NCBI GenBank assembly: GCA_963736595.1 | Contig: CAVTPG010000002.1 | Location: forward strand, 434,001-498,000 | DNA from: Parapontixanthobacter sp963736595 | GTDB taxonomy: Bacteria > Pseudomonadota > Alphaproteobacteria > Sphingomonadales > Sphingomonadaceae | Reading direction: 5' to 3' | Length of the DNA: 64,000 nucleotides | Shown: positions 62,989 through 64,000 of the stretch, piece after piece | How the letters are laid out: each line of letters starts with the position of its first letter | Position numbering within the stretch: the first letter of the stretch is position 1 | Notes under the pieces: model-generated | Told to the model about the DNA's origin: nothing | The model's input: only the letters and a program-made list of their open reading frames with translations | Database searches by the model: none | Position numbers and translations under genes: made by a program

Positions 62989-64000
62989 TCAGATCGGTGA
63001 CCAGTCTTTTGCATCGATTGCTTCATCGACCACTTCGGCGGCGTTGGTTTCGGTAGATGTGCGATCGGGCAGATAGGACAGCACGGCATCCATCAATTCA
63101 GAAATGCCTGCGCCGGTTGCGCCGGAAATCGGGAAGACTTTGTCGGCCCCCGCATCCCGCAATTCCTGCGCAAAAGCATCGCTCAATTCGGCATCGGCCA
63201 GATCGAGCTTGTTCAATGCAATAAGACGCGGCTTGTCTTCCAGTCCGGCACCATAAGCCACCAATTCCTCATCCACCACGCGCATGGCGGCTACTGGATC
63301 GTCTCCAGCAATATCGATCAGATGGATGAGCACCCGGCACCGCTCGATATGACCCAAAAAGCGGTCGCCAATCCCTGCCCCGTCTGCTGCGCCTTCGATG
63401 AGGCCGGGGATATCGGCCAGCACAAACTCGCGGGCCTTGTGATGCACCACGCCCAGTTTCGGAACCAAAGTCGTAAACGCGTAATCGCCGACCTTGGCTT
63501 TGGCGTTGGACACCTGATTGATAAAAGTCGACTTGCCCGCATTGGGCAAGCCCAGCAGGCCCACATCGGCCAGCAGTTTCAGCCGCAGCCACACCCACAG
63601 TTCCTGTGGTGGTTCGCCCGGCTGGTGCTGACGCGGCGCGCGATTGGTGGAGGATTTGTAACTGGCATTGCCGCGCCCGCCCAGCCCGCCTTCAAGGAAC
63701 ACTTCGCGCTGTCCGACTTCGGTGAAATCGGCAAGAATGTCTTCCTTGTCTTCCGAGAGCACTTGCGTACCCACAGGGACTTTTACGATCAGGTTTTTCG
63801 CGCCTGCGCCAGTGCGATCGCGACCCATGCCATGAGAGCCGCGCGCAGCCTTGAAATGCTGAGAATAGCGGAAATCGATCAGCGTGTTGAGACCTTGAAC
63901 AGCCTCGAATATGATATCGCCACCCTTGCCGCCATTGCCGCCATCCGGGCCGCCGTATTCAACGTATTTTTCGCGCCGAAAGCTAACGCCGCCAGGGCCG
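62989..64000 (-). CDS. obgE: GTPase ObgE (N-terminus cut by window edge)
   Basis: Ribosome-assembly and stress GTPase. The visible part (about 337 residues) begins inside the Obg glycine-rich domain (GPGGVSFRREKYVEYGG, GGNGGKGGDI). The G-domain has GLPNAGKSTF (G1), DIPGLIEGAADGAG (G3) and LNKLDLA (G4). Only some 25 residues appear missing beyond base 64000. The C-terminus is short, ending DAKDWSPI. It precedes proB on the same strand. Confidence 0.95.
   Translation of the reverse strand, partial: GPGGVSFRREKYVEYGGPDGGNGGKGGDIIFEAVQGLNTLIDFRYSQHFKAARGSHGMGRDRTGAGAKNLIVKVPVGTQVLSEDKEDILADFTEVGQREVFLEGGLGGRGNASYKSSTNRAPRQHQPGEPPQELWVWLRLKLLADVGLLGLPNAGKSTFINQVSNAKAKVGDYAFTTLVPKLGVVHHKAREFVLADIPGLIEGAADGAGIGDRFLGHIERCRVLIHLIDIAGDDPVAAMRVVDEELVAYGAGLEDKPRLIALNKLDLADAELSDAFAQELRDAGADKVFPISGATGAGISELMDAVLSYLPDRTSTETNAAEVVDEAIDAKDWSPI

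Noticed and set aside
1..64000. Mobile element, prophage or CRISPR array
   Set aside because: No transposase, integrase or phage gene, no spaced repeat series; the two tRNA genes have no adjacent integrase or direct repeat of their 3' ends that I could find.

Overview
This 64 kb window is a chromosomal segment of an alphaproteobacterium, most likely order Sphingomonadales (Erythrobacteraceae/Sphingomonadaceae). That placement is my inference from gene order and protein style: pckA divergent from a ChvI/ChvG two-component pair followed by HPr kinase, RapZ, PTS EIIA and HPr; the order serC-serA-hisZ-purA; argH-lipoprotein-lysA; SUMT-DUF2849-sulfite reductase-DUF934-APS reductase; and proB-obgE. 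There is no insertion sequence, prophage, integrase, CRISPR array, rRNA or replication origin that I can see. It is dense housekeeping DNA with short intergenic gaps and many 4-base start/stop overlaps.

Layout. 1-3757: the 5' part of parC, a voltage-gated sodium channel homologue, a PfpI-type protein and a DUF4349 lipoprotein. 3754-7016: ferredoxin and two tandem cysteine desulfurases, divergent from a small alpha/beta hydrolase. 7229-13979: tonB, small proteins, a DUF885 lipoprotein, a soluble chemoreceptor, a Na+/H+ antiporter and DUF937. 14200-20852: the central carbon control block (pckA, chvI, chvG, hprK, rapZ, EIIA, HPr). 20903-27915: rRNA/tRNA methylase, rmuC, a Cys-rich four-helix protein, def, recR, and fmt-truA-oxidoreductase. 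27931-34039: asparaginase, tRNA-Val, tlpA, argH, a lipoprotein, lysA and a siroheme-synthase-like protein. 34047-42349: a regulator pair of unknown role, purA, trhO, a GST, hisZ, serA and serC. 42529-50755: a glycosyltransferase, rarA with a putative RNase H-fold protein, tRNA-Thr, a TVP38-flavoprotein fusion, a CNT transporter and a phosphatidyltransferase. 50745-60880: DUF1499, queF, an unknown envelope protein, then sulfur genes (sseA, metC, SUMT, sulfite reductase, cysH) with mscS between. 60891-64000: an epimerase, proB and obgE.

A striking property of the sequence is that twelve well-supported (plus one probable) single-base frame disruptions fall in eleven (twelve) otherwise well-conserved genes: cysteine desulfurase, tonB, chemoreceptor, chvI, hprK, probably rapZ, argH, serA, the TVP38-flavoprotein, the 52 kb envelope gene (twice), metC and the epimerase. 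Most lie in or beside short homopolymer runs, and several hit genes of central metabolism. Residual sequencing or assembly error explains this better than gene decay. Two apparent gene fusions, MetC-MscS and a 737-codon frame ending in Fmt, are reading-frame artefacts.

How the genes work together. The sulfur genes make siroheme (the SUMT at 56.9 kb and probably the dehydrogenase-like protein at 33.3 kb), reduce APS to sulfite and then sulfide, and mobilise sulfur through two cysteine desulfurases and a ferredoxin. The carbon block couples a PTS-type phosphorelay to an envelope-sensing two-component system and to gluconeogenesis. I found no clearly new multi-gene system. The best candidates for new biology are the siroheme-synthase-like protein with a stub of a methyltransferase domain, the His/Cys-rich insert in peptide deformylase, the two-gene module at 34.0-35.1 kb, the tandem desulfurases with their own ferredoxin, and a 27-bp sequence shared by the tonB and DUF4349 upstream regions.
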